Assembly: GCA_028736075.1 (NCBI GenBank)
Contig: CP117875.1
Location: forward strand, 310,001-374,000
Direction of reading: 5' to 3'
Length of the DNA: 64,000 bases
Source: Chryseobacterium sp. KACC 21268
GTDB taxonomy: Bacteria; Bacteroidota; Bacteroidia; Flavobacteriales; Weeksellaceae
Made by a program: the position numbers and the translations under genes. The notes below the pieces were generated by a model. The model was not told the DNA's origin. It made no database searches and saw only the letters and a program-made list of their open reading frames with translations. Positions 55,595 to 64,000 of this stretch are shown here, piece after piece; the stretch's first letter is position 1, and every line of letters starts with the position of its first letter.

Positions 55595-56401
55595 CTACCC
55601 GTTATCCGCAAAACTCTCCAACGTCGTCATTCCACCATCCACATAGATACTCGCTCCCGTAATGTAATCCGAATAATCACTCGCCAAAAATACGGCTAAA
55701 TTTCCAATGTCTTCCGGTTGCCCAATTCTGTCGTATGGAATCAGCGTCATCAGCGCATCCATAGACTCTTTGTTGTCCCAAGCCGGCTTGTTGATTGGCG
55801 TTTGAATCGCGCCAGGACAAATATTATTAACTCTGATTTTATCCTTCCCATATTCCTGAGCCAAAGTCTGCATCAACATTCTCAAGGCACCTTTACTGGA
55901 AGCATAATTCGCGTGTCCAGCCCACGGAATCGTCTCGTGAACACTACTGATATTAATGATTTTCCCCAAAGCTTTCGATTTTTCATTCATTCCGCGTTTC
56001 AGAAATTCTCTGATAGCTTCTCGCGAACAAAGAAATTGTCCGGTCAAATTCACATCAATTACTTTTTGCCATTGCGCCAAAGTCATATCGATAAAAGATG
56101 CATCTTGTTGCAAACCAGCATTATTCACAAGAATATCAACAGTTCCAAATTTTTCAATTGTGGTTTTGAACATTGCCTGAACTTGGTCTTCCTTGCTCAC
56201 ATCACATTGAATGATAAAACCTTCGCCACCATTTTCTTCAATGGTTTTCAAAGTTTCCTCCGCTTCCGGACGAGAATGTTCAGATGAATGATTTATGATG
56301 GTAATGGCGCCCGATTTTGCCAAACTAATAGCAATTCCTTTCCCGATTCCACTGCTGGAACCCGTTACGATGGCGACTTGTTTATTAAGATTGATTTCCA
56401 T
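55595..56401 (-). CDS. SDR-family dehydrogenase, glucose 1-dehydrogenase-like
   Basis: 268 residues, classical SDR: cofactor loop TGSSSGIG (13-20), NNAG (93-96), catalytic Ser around 152-153 and Y166-x3-K170 (YASSK). The sequence resembles glucose 1-dehydrogenases and 3-ketoacyl reductases; substrate cannot be assigned. Next to the GH63 glucosidase gene, which makes a role in glucoside or sugar use plausible but unproven. Confidence 0.9.
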   Translation of the reverse strand: MEINLNKQVAIVTGSSSGIGKGIAISLAKSGAITIINHSSEHSRPEAEETLKTIEENGGEGFIIQCDVSKEDQVQAMFKTTIEKFGTVDILVNNAGLQQDASFIDMTLAQWQKVIDVNLTGQFLCSREAIREFLKRGMNEKSKALGKIINISSVHETIPWAGHANYASSKGALRMLMQTLAQEYGKDKIRVNNICPGAIQTPINKPAWDNKESMDALMTLIPYDRIGQPEDIGNLAVFLASDYSDYITGASIYVDGGMTTLESFADNG

Positions 56402-56500
56402 AATTTATTTGTAAAAAGAAATTTTTAATACAAATATTATACGCAAGTTCTGGGAAAATAGAATATTAACAAATAATTATTTTAGAAATTTCAATCGAAA

Positions 56501-56533
56501 TTTGGAAAAAGTAAACTTTGTGAAGTATATTTG
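56501..56533 (+). promoter_or_regulatory. predicted promoter of the methionine operon
   Basis: TTTG (56501-56504), 21-base spacer, TATATTTG (56526-56533), near-ideal Bacteroidota consensus, ending 33 bases before the SAM-I riboswitch. Confidence 0.72.
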
Positions 56534-56565
56534 CAGTCAGAATTGTTCATTTACATATTGAAAAT

Positions 56566-56669
56566 GTTATCGAGAAAGGTGGAGAGATTAGACTCTGTGA
56601 AACCTTGGCAACCCTTCGGAAACGAAGAAGGTGCTAAATTCTATCCCAATTTATTCGGGAAAAGATAAC
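56566..56669 (+). promoter_or_regulatory. SAM-I riboswitch (S-box)
   Basis: P1 stem GTTATC (56566-56571) / GATAAC (56664-56669). Inside are the S-box landmarks GAAAGGTGGAGAGATTAGAC, CTGTGAAACC, TTGGCAACCC and AAGGTGCTAAATTC, giving the P2 kink-turn, P3 and the P2-P3/4 core. It lies between the promoter and metX, so the operon should be off when SAM is plentiful. No intrinsic terminator is seen downstream, suggesting translational control. Confidence 0.92.
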
Positions 56670-56723
56670 CAAACATTTATTCTACATTTCCCCGTAGCAT
56701 TTTCAATTTTTTATCAGATAAAA

Positions 56724-57671
56724 TTGGAAAATAAGTTACAACATCTTCAGACATTACATTTCACGACACAAGCCGGAAAGGTTTATGATATTCCATTAAG
56801 CTATCAGCTTTTTGGAAAAGAACTGTATTCTGCTCCCATCATTCTGATAAACCACGCGCTCACAGGAAACTCCGATGTAGCCGGCGAAAATGGCTGGTGG
56901 AAAACCTTGGTCGGAGACGGAAAAGTAATCGACACAAACCGATTTACCGTAATCTGTTTCAACATTCCAGGAAACGGTTTCGACGGATTTTTCATTGATG
57001 ATTATGAAAACTTTATCGTTAAAGACATCGCCAAAATTTTCATCGAAGGTTTGAAGCTTTTGAAAATCGAAAAACTGTTCGCTTTAGTCGGCGGTTCTGT
57101 TGGCGGTTCTATCGGCTGGGAAATGTTGGCTTTGGAAAATAATTTAGCAGAAAGATTCATCCCCATTGCAACAGATTTCAAAACCTCGGATTGGTTGCAT
57201 TCGCAATGTTTGGTTCAGAAATATCTTTTGGAATCAGAAGAAAAACCATTGGAAAAAGCCAGAGTTCACGCAATGTTGTGCTACAGAACACCGGAATCTC
57301 TCAACTTAAGATTTAAAAGAGAAACAGATTCTGAAAAGCAGATTTTAAAGTCCCACGACTGGCTCAACTTTCACGGAAACCGATTGAACGAAAGATTTAG
57401 TTTAAAAGCTTATAAGCTCGTCAATCACCTTTTGATGAACATCAACGGAAAGGAAAATGAACTGGAAAACATCAATGCAGAAATCCATTTGGTTTCAGTC
57501 GATTCAGACCTTTTTTATCCGGCTTTTGAGATTAAAAATACTTACGATTTTTTAAAAGATAAAAACAAAAACGTTCACCACCACGAAATCAAATCCATCC
57601 ACGGACACGACGCTTTCCTAATGGAATATGAACAGCTGAACACAATTTTAACACCCATTTTTTTGAACTGA
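56724..57671 (+). CDS. metX: homoserine O-acetyltransferase/succinyltransferase MetX, TTG start
   Basis: 315 residues from TTG 56724. Alpha/beta-hydrolase motifs: NHALTGNSD, nucleophile elbow GGSVGGS, Asp in SVDSDLFYPAFE and His in HGHDAF, giving the Ser-Asp-His triad. It acylates homoserine for sulfhydrylation by MetZ. The frame has no in-frame ATG before the first conserved residue (a GTG at 56631 lies inside the riboswitch and is rejected), so TTG is the likely start. Its stop overlaps the next gene (TGATG at 57669). Confidence 0.9.
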   Translation: MENKLQHLQTLHFTTQAGKVYDIPLSYQLFGKELYSAPIILINHALTGNSDVAGENGWWKTLVGDGKVIDTNRFTVICFNIPGNGFDGFFIDDYENFIVKDIAKIFIEGLKLLKIEKLFALVGGSVGGSIGWEMLALENNLAERFIPIATDFKTSDWLHSQCLVQKYLLESEEKPLEKARVHAMLCYRTPESLNLRFKRETDSEKQILKSHDWLNFHGNRLNERFSLKAYKLVNHLLMNINGKENELENINAEIHLVSVDSDLFYPAFEIKNTYDFLKDKNKNVHHHEIKSIHGHDAFLMEYEQLNTILTPIFLN

Positions 57672-59209
57672 TGACAGACAAGAACGCAATTAATATTTAT
57701 AGAAACAAAGCTTTAGTCAACTTCGAAGGAAAAAATTTCCTCGGACAAATCGGCGTGGATTCACGCATTTTTCAAGCTTTAAATGGAGGCGGAATCAGCG
57801 TTGGCGTTATTTCCCAGCAAGCGATAGAAAACGGAATTTCTGTTCTTGTCGATGAAGTGGATGCAGAAGATGCGGTGAAGTTTTTGAAAAAAGAATTCGA
57901 ACAGGAAACGAAGGAAGGTCACGTTAATAATATTTATAGTATTGATAGTCTTAGTGTTATCGGTTTTGTTTCGGATAATTACAATAAGATTTTATCAGAA
58001 CTTCAGCGCAACAAGATTTTCCCTTTATTATTAAGTCAAATCGCGTCTGCCGGAAGAGTGAACATTGTTGTGACCGAAAACCAAACCGAAATCACCAAAA
58101 ATATCATCGAAACCGAAATCTACGGAAAACCAAAAACTGTTCATCTCGCTTTGATTGGCCACGGAAATGTCGGCGGAACTTTGGTAGAACAAATTTTAGA
58201 TTCGGCTTATGAAATTCTGAAAAGAAAAAGAGTCGATTTAAAAATCGTTGCGATTGCAAATTCTAAAAAAATCGCTTTCAACCAAGCCGGTTTCGGAAGC
58301 GACTGGAGACAGAAAATCAAATTTTCTCAAACAGAATCAAGCATAGAAAAACTGGTTGAGTTCGCCAAAGAGCATCACTTGGAAAACCTTGTGATGGTCG
58401 ATAATACAGCGAGCAAAGATTTTGTAAAACATTATCCGACATTTGTAGAAAATGGTTTTGATGTCGTTGGTTCCAACAAAATTTACAATACTTTACCAAT
58501 TTCAGAATACCGCGATTTCAGAAAATTATTAGAGAAAAACAAAAAGAAATATCTTTACGAAACGAATGTCGGCGCAGGTTTACCGTTAATTGACACGATT
58601 AAACTTCTCCATCTTTCAGGCGAAAACATTACCAGAATCAAAGGTGTTTTTTCCGGAACTTTGAGCTATGTTTTCAATAATTTCTCTCTCCGAAATGACA
58701 AATATTCCGTCATCATCCGAGAAGCGATGGAAAAAGGTTTCACAGAACCAGACCCACGCGAAGATTTATCAGGAAATGATGTTGCAAGAAAATTGTTGAT
58801 TCTGGCAAGAGAATTAGATTTGATTAATGAGTTCCAAGATATTAACATTCAAAATCTTGTTCCACAAAACCTTTTGGACATCAACAAAGATGAATTCATT
58901 TCCAGACTGGAAGAATTAGATTCAGAATATCAAAACATCAAAGAAAAACAAAAGCCTGACCACGTTCTGCGTTACGTCGGCGATTTGCACGGAAATCTTC
59001 ATGAAGAAAAAGGAGAGCTGGACGTGAAATTGATTTCAGTTCCAGCAAACTCCGCACTCGGACAATTGAAAGGTTCAGATTCCATCTTCGAAATCTACAC
59101 CGAAAGTTACGGCGAAAATCCAATCGTCATTATGGGCGCCGGAGCCGGAGCAAAAGTGACTGCCCGAGGCGTTTTCGGAGATATTTTAAGACTGAGCGAA
59201 ACAAAGTAA
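57671..59209 (+). CDS. ACT-domain homoserine dehydrogenase (ThrA-like without kinase)
   Basis: 512 residues: an N-terminal ACT-like regulatory domain (about 1-150, GQIGVDSRIFQALNGGGISV; tandem ACT strands) then homoserine dehydrogenase with NAD loop GHGNVGGT (163-170), VGSNK (about 264) and the C-terminal catalytic domain. It reduces aspartate semialdehyde to homoserine. It looks like the C-terminal half of bifunctional ThrA lacking the aspartokinase. Coupled to metX by a one-base overlap. Confidence 0.92.
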   Translation: MTDKNAINIYRNKALVNFEGKNFLGQIGVDSRIFQALNGGGISVGVISQQAIENGISVLVDEVDAEDAVKFLKKEFEQETKEGHVNNIYSIDSLSVIGFVSDNYNKILSELQRNKIFPLLLSQIASAGRVNIVVTENQTEITKNIIETEIYGKPKTVHLALIGHGNVGGTLVEQILDSAYEILKRKRVDLKIVAIANSKKIAFNQAGFGSDWRQKIKFSQTESSIEKLVEFAKEHHLENLVMVDNTASKDFVKHYPTFVENGFDVVGSNKIYNTLPISEYRDFRKLLEKNKKKYLYETNVGAGLPLIDTIKLLHLSGENITRIKGVFSGTLSYVFNNFSLRNDKYSVIIREAMEKGFTEPDPREDLSGNDVARKLLILARELDLINEFQDINIQNLVPQNLLDINKDEFISRLEELDSEYQNIKEKQKPDHVLRYVGDLHGNLHEEKGELDVKLISVPANSALGQLKGSDSIFEIYTESYGENPIVIMGAGAGAKVTARGVFGDILRLSETK

Positions 59210-59224
59210 ATTAATGTACCAATA

Positions 59225-59286
59225 TACCAATGTAAAGAATGTAACAATGACATTGGTAAATTGCTAAACTGATACATTGTTACATT
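59225..59286 (+). repeat. interleaved inverted repeats in the hom-metZ spacer
   Basis: Two nested/interleaved dyads: TACCAATGT (59225-59233) / ACATTGGTA (59250-59258), and AATGTAACAATG (59238-59249) / CATTGTTACATT (59275-59286). Related words recur at 61796-61877 before metH part 2. Together they fill the 82-base spacer. Confidence 0.65.
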
Positions 59287-59291
59287 AAATT

Positions 59292-60452
59292 ATGGAAAAT
59301 TTCGAAACATTAGCCATCAGAACCCAAACCGGAAGAACTCAGTTTGACGAGCATTCCACGCCTTTATACCTCACTTCGAGCTTCGTTTTCGAAGATGCAG
59401 AAGATATGCGCGCAAGCTTTGCGGAGGAAAAAGACAAGAATCTTTACAGCCGTTTTAGCAATCCGAACGTCACAGAATTCGTAGATAAAATCGTGAAAAT
59501 GGAAGGCGCAGAATCCGGTTACGCTTTTGCGACAGGAATGGCTTCGATTTATTCCACATTTGCGACCTTGCTCAACGCTGGCGACCACATCGTTAGCTGT
59601 CAGTCGGTTTTCGGTTCCACGCACACATTGTTCACGAAATATTTCCCAAAATGGAACATCGAAACCACTTATTTTAAAGCAGAAGACGCCGAGAATATTG
59701 AAAAATACATCCAACCAAATACAAAAATCTTGTACCTGGAAACGCCGACAAATCCCGCAATCGAAATTTTAGATTTAGAATTTTTCGGACAAATCGCAAA
59801 AAAACACAAACTGATTTTCATCGTAGACAATTGTTTCGCAACGCCTTACTTGCAACAGCCAATCAAGTACGGCGCAGATATTGTCGTCCATTCCGCAACG
59901 AAACTCATTGACGGTCAAGGTCGTGTCCTTGGTGGCGTTGCCGTTGGGAAAGCCGATTTGATTCGCGAGATTTATCTTTTCGCAAGAAACACAGGTCCTG
60001 CGATGTCGCCGTTCAACGCGTGGGTTTTGAGCAAGAGCTTGGAAACTTTGGCGATTCGTGTCGAGAAACATTGCGAAAATGCACTCAAAGTAGCCGAGTT
60101 TCTAGAAAATCACCCGAACGTGGAATTGGTAAAATATCCTTTCCTGAAATCTCATCCAAACTACGAAATCGCCAAAAAACAAATGAAATTAGGTGGAAAC
60201 ATCGTCGCTTTCGAAGTCAAAAACGGCATCGAGGGCGGTCGCAATTTCCTCAACCGAATCAAGATGTGTTCTCTTTCCGCAAACCTTGGCGACACGCGGA
60301 CGATTGTCACGCATCCCGCTTCCACAACGCATTCCAAGCTTTCCGATGACGAGCGGAACGAGGTCGGAATCACCGCCGGATTGGTGCGTTGCTCCGTCGG
60401 ATTAGAAAATATCGATGACATTATCAACGATTTGAAACAGGCTTTGGATTAA
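59292..60452 (+). CDS. metZ: O-acyl-homoserine sulfhydrylase MetZ (Cys/Met PLP enzyme)
   Basis: 386 residues of the Cys/Met-metabolism PLP-enzyme family, with the PLP lysine K204 in HSATKLIDGQG and the SRFSNPNVT substrate loop. In the metX-hom-metZ context it makes homocysteine directly from sulfide and O-acylhomoserine. Third gene of the methionine operon, following the interleaved repeats. Confidence 0.9.
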   Translation: MENFETLAIRTQTGRTQFDEHSTPLYLTSSFVFEDAEDMRASFAEEKDKNLYSRFSNPNVTEFVDKIVKMEGAESGYAFATGMASIYSTFATLLNAGDHIVSCQSVFGSTHTLFTKYFPKWNIETTYFKAEDAENIEKYIQPNTKILYLETPTNPAIEILDLEFFGQIAKKHKLIFIVDNCFATPYLQQPIKYGADIVVHSATKLIDGQGRVLGGVAVGKADLIREIYLFARNTGPAMSPFNAWVLSKSLETLAIRVEKHCENALKVAEFLENHPNVELVKYPFLKSHPNYEIAKKQMKLGGNIVAFEVKNGIEGGRNFLNRIKMCSLSANLGDTRTIVTHPASTTHSKLSDDERNEVGITAGLVRCSVGLENIDDIINDLKQALD

Positions 60453-60479
60453 AACTTTACTTACATATCTATAATTAAG

Positions 60480-60734
60480 ATGCCTAAATATATTTGTAAG
60501 TGCGGAAACATAATCAATCTAAGTGATATACCAAGTCCAAATCAATTATTATTAATCGAAGACAGAGATTATGATAAATATTATGGAGTTGTTGATGCGG
60601 AAAAATTACATCAGGATATGAGTTTAGTCGTCAGATGTGTCGATTGTAAAAGGATTTATATTTTTGAAAATGGATATAGTAAAGAACCTATTGTGTATCA
60701 AATAGAGAAGGGAAAATGGAATAAAAATGATTAA
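60480..60734 (+). CDS. small zinc-ribbon-like protein in the methionine operon
   Basis: 84 residues with two cysteine pairs: C6/C8 in CKCGN and C53/C56 in CVDCK, a likely zinc ribbon, with an acidic middle. No family recognised. It lies between metZ and metH part 1 with spacings of 27 and 64 bases. Whether it belongs to methionine metabolism or was merely inserted is unknown. Confidence 0.7.
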   Translation: MPKYICKCGNIINLSDIPSPNQLLLIEDRDYDKYYGVVDAEKLHQDMSLVVRCVDCKRIYIFENGYSKEPIVYQIEKGKWNKND

Positions 60735-60798
60735 TAAACCATTTCTGATATATATGTAATACCTCGTCGTTTTCTTAGCAATGATAAAAAATGAAATA

Positions 60799-61809
60799 AT
60801 GAAAAATTCAGAACAATTATATAAAGCCATTTCCGAACGCATCCTGATTTTGGACGGTGCAATGGGAACAATGATTCAGCGCTACAATTTCTCAGAAGAA
60901 GATTATCGTGGTGAGCGTTTTAAAGACTGGGAATCCTCACTCAAAGGAAACAACGATTTGCTCTCTTTGACGCAACCCGAAGCGATTGAAGAGATTCACA
61001 AAAAATATCTTTTGGCCGGCGCAGACATCATCGAAACAAACACCTTTTCCGGAACTACCATTGCAATGGCCGATTATCATATGGAAGATTTAGTTTATGA
61101 ACTGAATTACGAGTCAGCCAAAATCGCCCGCAAAGTCTGCGACGAATTCACCGCTCAGAATCCCGACAAACCAAGATTTGTTGCAGGTTCCATCGGACCA
61201 ACCAACAGAACAGCAAGTTTAAGTCCAGATGTGAACGACCCAGGTTATCGCGCAATCACTTTCGACGAACTGAGAATTGCGTACAAACAACAGGCAGAAG
61301 CTTTGCTGGACGGCGGTTCCGACATTCTTTTGGTAGAAACCATCTTCGACACATTGAACGCAAAAGCTGGACTTTTCGCCATCGACCAAATTCAGGAAGA
61401 AAGAAATATCAAAATCCCGATTATGGTTTCCGGAACGATTACCGATGCTTCCGGAAGAACTTTGAGCGGACAAACCGCCGAAGCTTTCCTGATTTCTGTT
61501 TCTCATCTTAACTTATTGAGTGTAGGATTCAATTGTGCTTTGGGTGCAAAACAACTCACGCCTTATTTGGAAGCGATTTCTTCTCAATCAGAATTCGGAA
61601 TCTCAGCTTATCCAAATGCCGGTTTACCGAACGCTTTCGGTCAATATGATGAAACGGCAAGTCAAATGGCTGAGCAGGTGCAGGAATATCTGGAAAAAGG
61701 ACTAATCAATATTATCGGTGGTTGTTGCGGAACGACGCCGGAACATATCAAAGCGATTGCTGATTTGGCAAATAACTACGAACCTAGGACAATCAATGTA
61801 ACAATATAA
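60799..61809 (+). CDS. metH: methionine synthase part 1: homocysteine-binding domain
   Basis: 336 residues equal to the N-terminal homocysteine S-methyltransferase domain of Met[21 protein letters not shown] near the start, GFNCALG and the zinc-binding [11 protein letters not shown] near the end, so three zinc cysteines are present. It ends shortly after this domain, with a four-residue tail (NVTI) encoded by an intergenic repeat. ATG 60799 is preferred; 60781 is also in frame. The rest of MetH is a separate downstream gene. Confidence 0.93.
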   Translation: MKNSEQLYKAISERILILDGAMGTMIQRYNFSEEDYRGERFKDWESSLKGNNDLLSLTQPEAIEEIHKKYLLAGADIIETNTFSGTTIAMADYHMEDLVYELNYESAKIARKVCDEFTAQNPDKPRFVAGSIGPTNRTASLSPDVNDPGYRAITFDELRIAYKQQAEALLDGGSDILLVETIFDTLNAKAGLFAIDQIQEERNIKIPIMVSGTITDASGRTLSGQTAEAFLISVSHLNLLSVGFNCALGAKQLTPYLEAISSQSEFGISAYPNAGLPNAFGQYDETASQMAEQVQEYLEKGLINIIGGCCGTTPEHIKAIADLANNYEPRTINVTI

Positions 61810-61877
61810 CAATGTATCACTTTACCAATAAGTTGCGAGCTCAAGATTGCTACATTGGTAGATTATTACATTGGTAA
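61796..61877 (+). repeat. repeat cluster in the metH1-metH2 spacer
   Basis: Contains ATGTAACAATATAACAATGTAT, TACCAATAA (61823), TACATTGGTA (61851-61860) and TTACATTGGTAA (61866-61877), the same words as at 59225-59286. The first bases lie inside the metH part 1 coding end and supply its last codons and stop. Confidence 0.65.
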
Positions 61878-61885
61878 ATTAACTT

Positions 61886-64000
61886 ATGAAATACTTAAAA
61901 TTATCAGGTCTAGAACCTCTAATTATAACACCCGAATCCAACTTTATCAACGTTGGCGAAAGAACTAATGTGGCCGGTTCTAAAAAATTCCTTCGCTTAA
62001 TTAAGGAAGAAAAATTTTCCGAAGCGCTGGATATCGCACGTCATCAGGTAGATGGCGGCGCACAAATCCTGGATGTCAATTTCGATGACGGATTGATTGA
62101 CGGAAAAGCCTCAATGATAAAATTCCTAAACTTAATTGCTTCGGAACCAGATATTTCCAGAATTCCAATTATGATTGATTCCTCGAAATGGGAAATTTTG
62201 GAAGCGGGATTACAAGTTGTTCAAGGAAAGGCGGTTGTGAATTCCATCAGTTTAAAGGAAGGTGAAGAAGAGTTCATCAAACACGCCAGAGCAATCAAAC
62301 GTTACGGCGCCGCGGTGATTGTAATGGCTTTCGATGAGGTTGGGCAAGCTGATAATTTTGAGAGAAGATTGGAAATTACCAAACGTTCTTATGATATTTT
62401 GGTCAATCAACTCAACTTTCCGGCAGAAGATATTATTTTCGATTTGAATATTTTCCCTGTTGCAACTGGGATGGAAGAACACCGCAGAAACGCCATTGAT
62501 TTCATTGAGGCGACGCGTTGGGTTCGATCCAATCTTCCTTATGCTTCCGTGAGTGGAGGCGTTTCCAACGTTTCATTTTCTTTCCGAGGCAATGATTCTG
62601 TGCGTGAAGCGATGCATTCCGTTTTCCTTTATCACGCGATAAAAGCGGGGATGAATATGGGAATCGTAAACCCCACGATGTTGGAAGTTTATGACGAAAT
62701 CCCGAAAAAATTGCTGGAATTGGTCGAGGACGTGATGCTCGACAGAAAAGACGATGCAACTGAAAGACTGTTAGACTATTCCGAAAGAGTAAAATCAACC
62801 AAAAAAGAAAAAGCCGAGGATTTGGCTTGGCGCGAAATGCCTTTGCAAGATAGAATCACACATTCCTTAGTCAAAGGACTTGACCGTTTTATCGAGGAAG
62901 ATACTGAACAAGCAAGATTGCAGGCAGAAAAACCACTTCACGTCATCGAAGTTAATCTAATGACTGGAATGGGCGTTGTAGGCGACCTTTTTGGAAGTGG
63001 AAAAATGTTCTTGCCTCAGGTTGTAAAATCGGCTAGAGTAATGAAAAAAGCAGTGGCTTACTTGCAACCATTCATCGAAGCTGAAAAAGACGGAACTAGA
63101 CCAGCTAACGGTAAAATACTGATGGCAACCGTAAAAGGCGACGTTCACGACATTGGAAAAAATATTGTGAGTGTGGTTTTGGGTTGCAACAATTACGACA
63201 TCGTTGACCTCGGCGTGATGGTTCCGGCGGATAAAATTATTCAAACTGCGATTGATGAAAAAGTGGATATCATTGGTCTAAGCGGATTGATTACACCAAG
63301 TTTGGACGAGATGGTTCACCTCGCTTCGGAATTGGAAAGACGAAATCTTAATTTCCCATTATTAATTGGAGGCGCAACGACTTCCAAAGCGCACACAGCT
63401 GTTAAAATCGCTCCGAAATATGCAAATACAGTTGTTCACGTGAACGATGCTTCCAGAGCTGTCGGTGTTGTAAGTTCACTTTTAAATAAGGATAAATCCA
63501 GCGTTTATTCTTTGGAATTGAAAAAAGATTATGACGATTTCCGTGAAAAATTCCTGAATCGACAAGTTGATAAAGAATACGTGACAATTGATGAAGCGAG
63601 AAAACAGAAATTCAAAATCGATTGGGAAAATGAAGAGATTCACAAGCCAAATAAATTAGGAATCACCATTATCGAAGACCAAGATTTAGACGAATTGGTA
63701 GAATTTATCGACTGGTCTCCATTTTTCAGAAGCTGGCAATTGTTTGGGAAATTCCCAGATATTTTGACGGATAATGTGGTTGGCGAACAGGCGACGATTT
63801 TGTTTAATGAAGCCAAAGCAATGCTCAAGAAAATCCTTCAAGAAAAAAGTTTCAAAGCCAAAGGTATTTTCGGAATCTTCCCTGCAAATGCGACTGAACG
63901 TGATGATATTGTGGTTTATGATGAGAATCAAAATGTGATTTCGACTTTCAGAACTTTGAGACAACAACATAAAAAATCTGAGGGCAAAGAATATTTCGCT
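61886..64000 (+). CDS. metH: methionine synthase part 2: folate, cobalamin and activation domains (partial)
   Basis: Open frame from ATG 61886 to the window edge, about 705 codons. Pterin-binding domain (1-about 265: [27 protein letters not shown]), B12 cap and B12-binding domain with the D-x-H-x-x-G motif DVHDIG (419-424, H421 the lower cobalt ligand), then the start of the SAM reactivation domain. It complements the separate homocysteine-binding gene. It is B12-dependent, yet no cobalamin riboswitch precedes it. Confidence 0.95.
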   Translation, partial: MKYLKLSGLEPLIITPESNFINVGERTNVAGSKKFLRLIKEEKFSEALDIARHQVDGGAQILDVNFDDGLIDGKASMIKFLNLIASEPDISRIPIMIDSSKWEILEAGLQVVQGKAVVNSISLKEGEEEFIKHARAIKRYGAAVIVMAFDEVGQADNFERRLEITKRSYDILVNQLNFPAEDIIFDLNIFPVATGMEEHRRNAIDFIEATRWVRSNLPYASVSGGVSNVSFSFRGNDSVREAMHSVFLYHAIKAGMNMGIVNPTMLEVYDEIPKKLLELVEDVMLDRKDDATERLLDYSERVKSTKKEKAEDLAWREMPLQDRITHSLVKGLDRFIEEDTEQARLQAEKPLHVIEVNLMTGMGVVGDLFGSGKMFLPQVVKSARVMKKAVAYLQPFIEAEKDGTRPANGKILMATVKGDVHDIGKNIVSVVLGCNNYDIVDLGVMVPADKIIQTAIDEKVDIIGLSGLITPSLDEMVHLASELERRNLNFPLLIGGATTSKAHTAVKIAPKYANTVVHVNDASRAVGVVSSLLNKDKSSVYSLELKKDYDDFREKFLNRQVDKEYVTIDEARKQKFKIDWENEEIHKPNKLGITIIEDQDLDELVEFIDWSPFFRSWQLFGKFPDILTDNVVGEQATILFNEAKAMLKKILQEKSFKAKGIFGIFPANATERDDIVVYDENQNVISTFRTLRQQHKKSEGKEYFA

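Noticed and set aside
55718-56287. 189-codon frame antisense to the SDR gene
   Set aside because: Shadow of the SDR gene, whose catalytic motifs are intact in its own frame.
56631-56723. GTG start of metX at 56631
   Set aside because: It lies within the SAM-I riboswitch core, and the extra residues do not resemble MetX N-termini.
60735-60798. Cobalamin riboswitch before metH
   Set aside because: The 64-base spacer has no B12-box-like sequence and is too short for the fold.
1-64000. tRNA, rRNA, CRISPR array, transposase or prophage
   Set aside because: None was recognised by reading; spacers are short and hold no regular repeat-spacer pattern.

Overview
This 64 kb window comes from the chromosome of a Bacteroidota bacterium, most likely a Chryseobacterium-like member of the Flavobacteriia. 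The signs are type IX secretion sorting tails, a T9SS plug protein, GLPGLI-family proteins, Bacteroidota-type LptE and Rho (with a long Q/N-rich insert), and TTTG / TAnnTTTG promoters. The DNA is AT-rich and densely coding. I saw no rRNA, tRNA, CRISPR array, transposase or prophage. This is mostly housekeeping DNA; the interesting parts are regulatory RNAs, small genes and intergenic repeats.

Layout. 1-5.1 kb: tail of a TraR/DksA zinc-finger gene, two small proteins, lspA, a SanA-like protein, a SIMPL protein, two lipoproteins and an unknown protein. 5.2-10 kb: an unknown polytopic membrane protein, trpS, a HAD phosphatase, a 45-residue ORF, an ECF sigma factor and a small secreted protein. 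10-14.1 kb: metK with a SAM-II-like leader, then oxyR divergent from katA. 14.3-21.8 kb: two T9SS-exported proteins, recJ, a metallo-beta-lactamase-fold hydrolase, the T9SS plug gene and a GNAT protein. 21.8-30.5 kb: rho, a DUF4293 protein, an M28 peptidase, an MsbA-type ABC exporter, a CsaA-like tRNA-binding protein, a GLPGLI/TPR pair and a putative HExxH protease. 30.7-35.2 kb: suf operon (sufA-like, sufB, a periplasmic 5-hydroxyisourate hydrolase, sufC, sufD). 35.4-37.2 kb: two GLPGLI genes. 37.2-45.6 kb: a repetitive acidic protein, lptE, a membrane protein, a sigma-54 activator, a TPR protein, TonB-like proteins and miaB. 45.7-52.2 kb: an RDD gene divergent from SpoIIM-DUF4129-DUF4350-MoxR-DUF58, with a four-helix-bundle (23S IVS-type) gene set between moxR and DUF58. 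52.2-56.4 kb: OsmC, a GH63-like glucosidase and an SDR dehydrogenase. 56.5-64 kb: methionine biosynthesis cluster under a SAM-I riboswitch (metX, ACT-homoserine dehydrogenase, metZ, a small zinc-ribbon protein and a metH split into two genes, the second running off the end).

The strongest unit is sulfur and methyl metabolism. Homoserine is made by a kinase-less ThrA-like protein, acylated by MetX, sulfhydrylated by MetZ and methylated by split MetH; MetK makes SAM. The two ends of this pathway appear to be sensed by two different SAM riboswitch classes, SAM-I before metX and SAM-II-like before metK. Several spacers carry short inverted-repeat elements, and at least two genes end inside such repeats.
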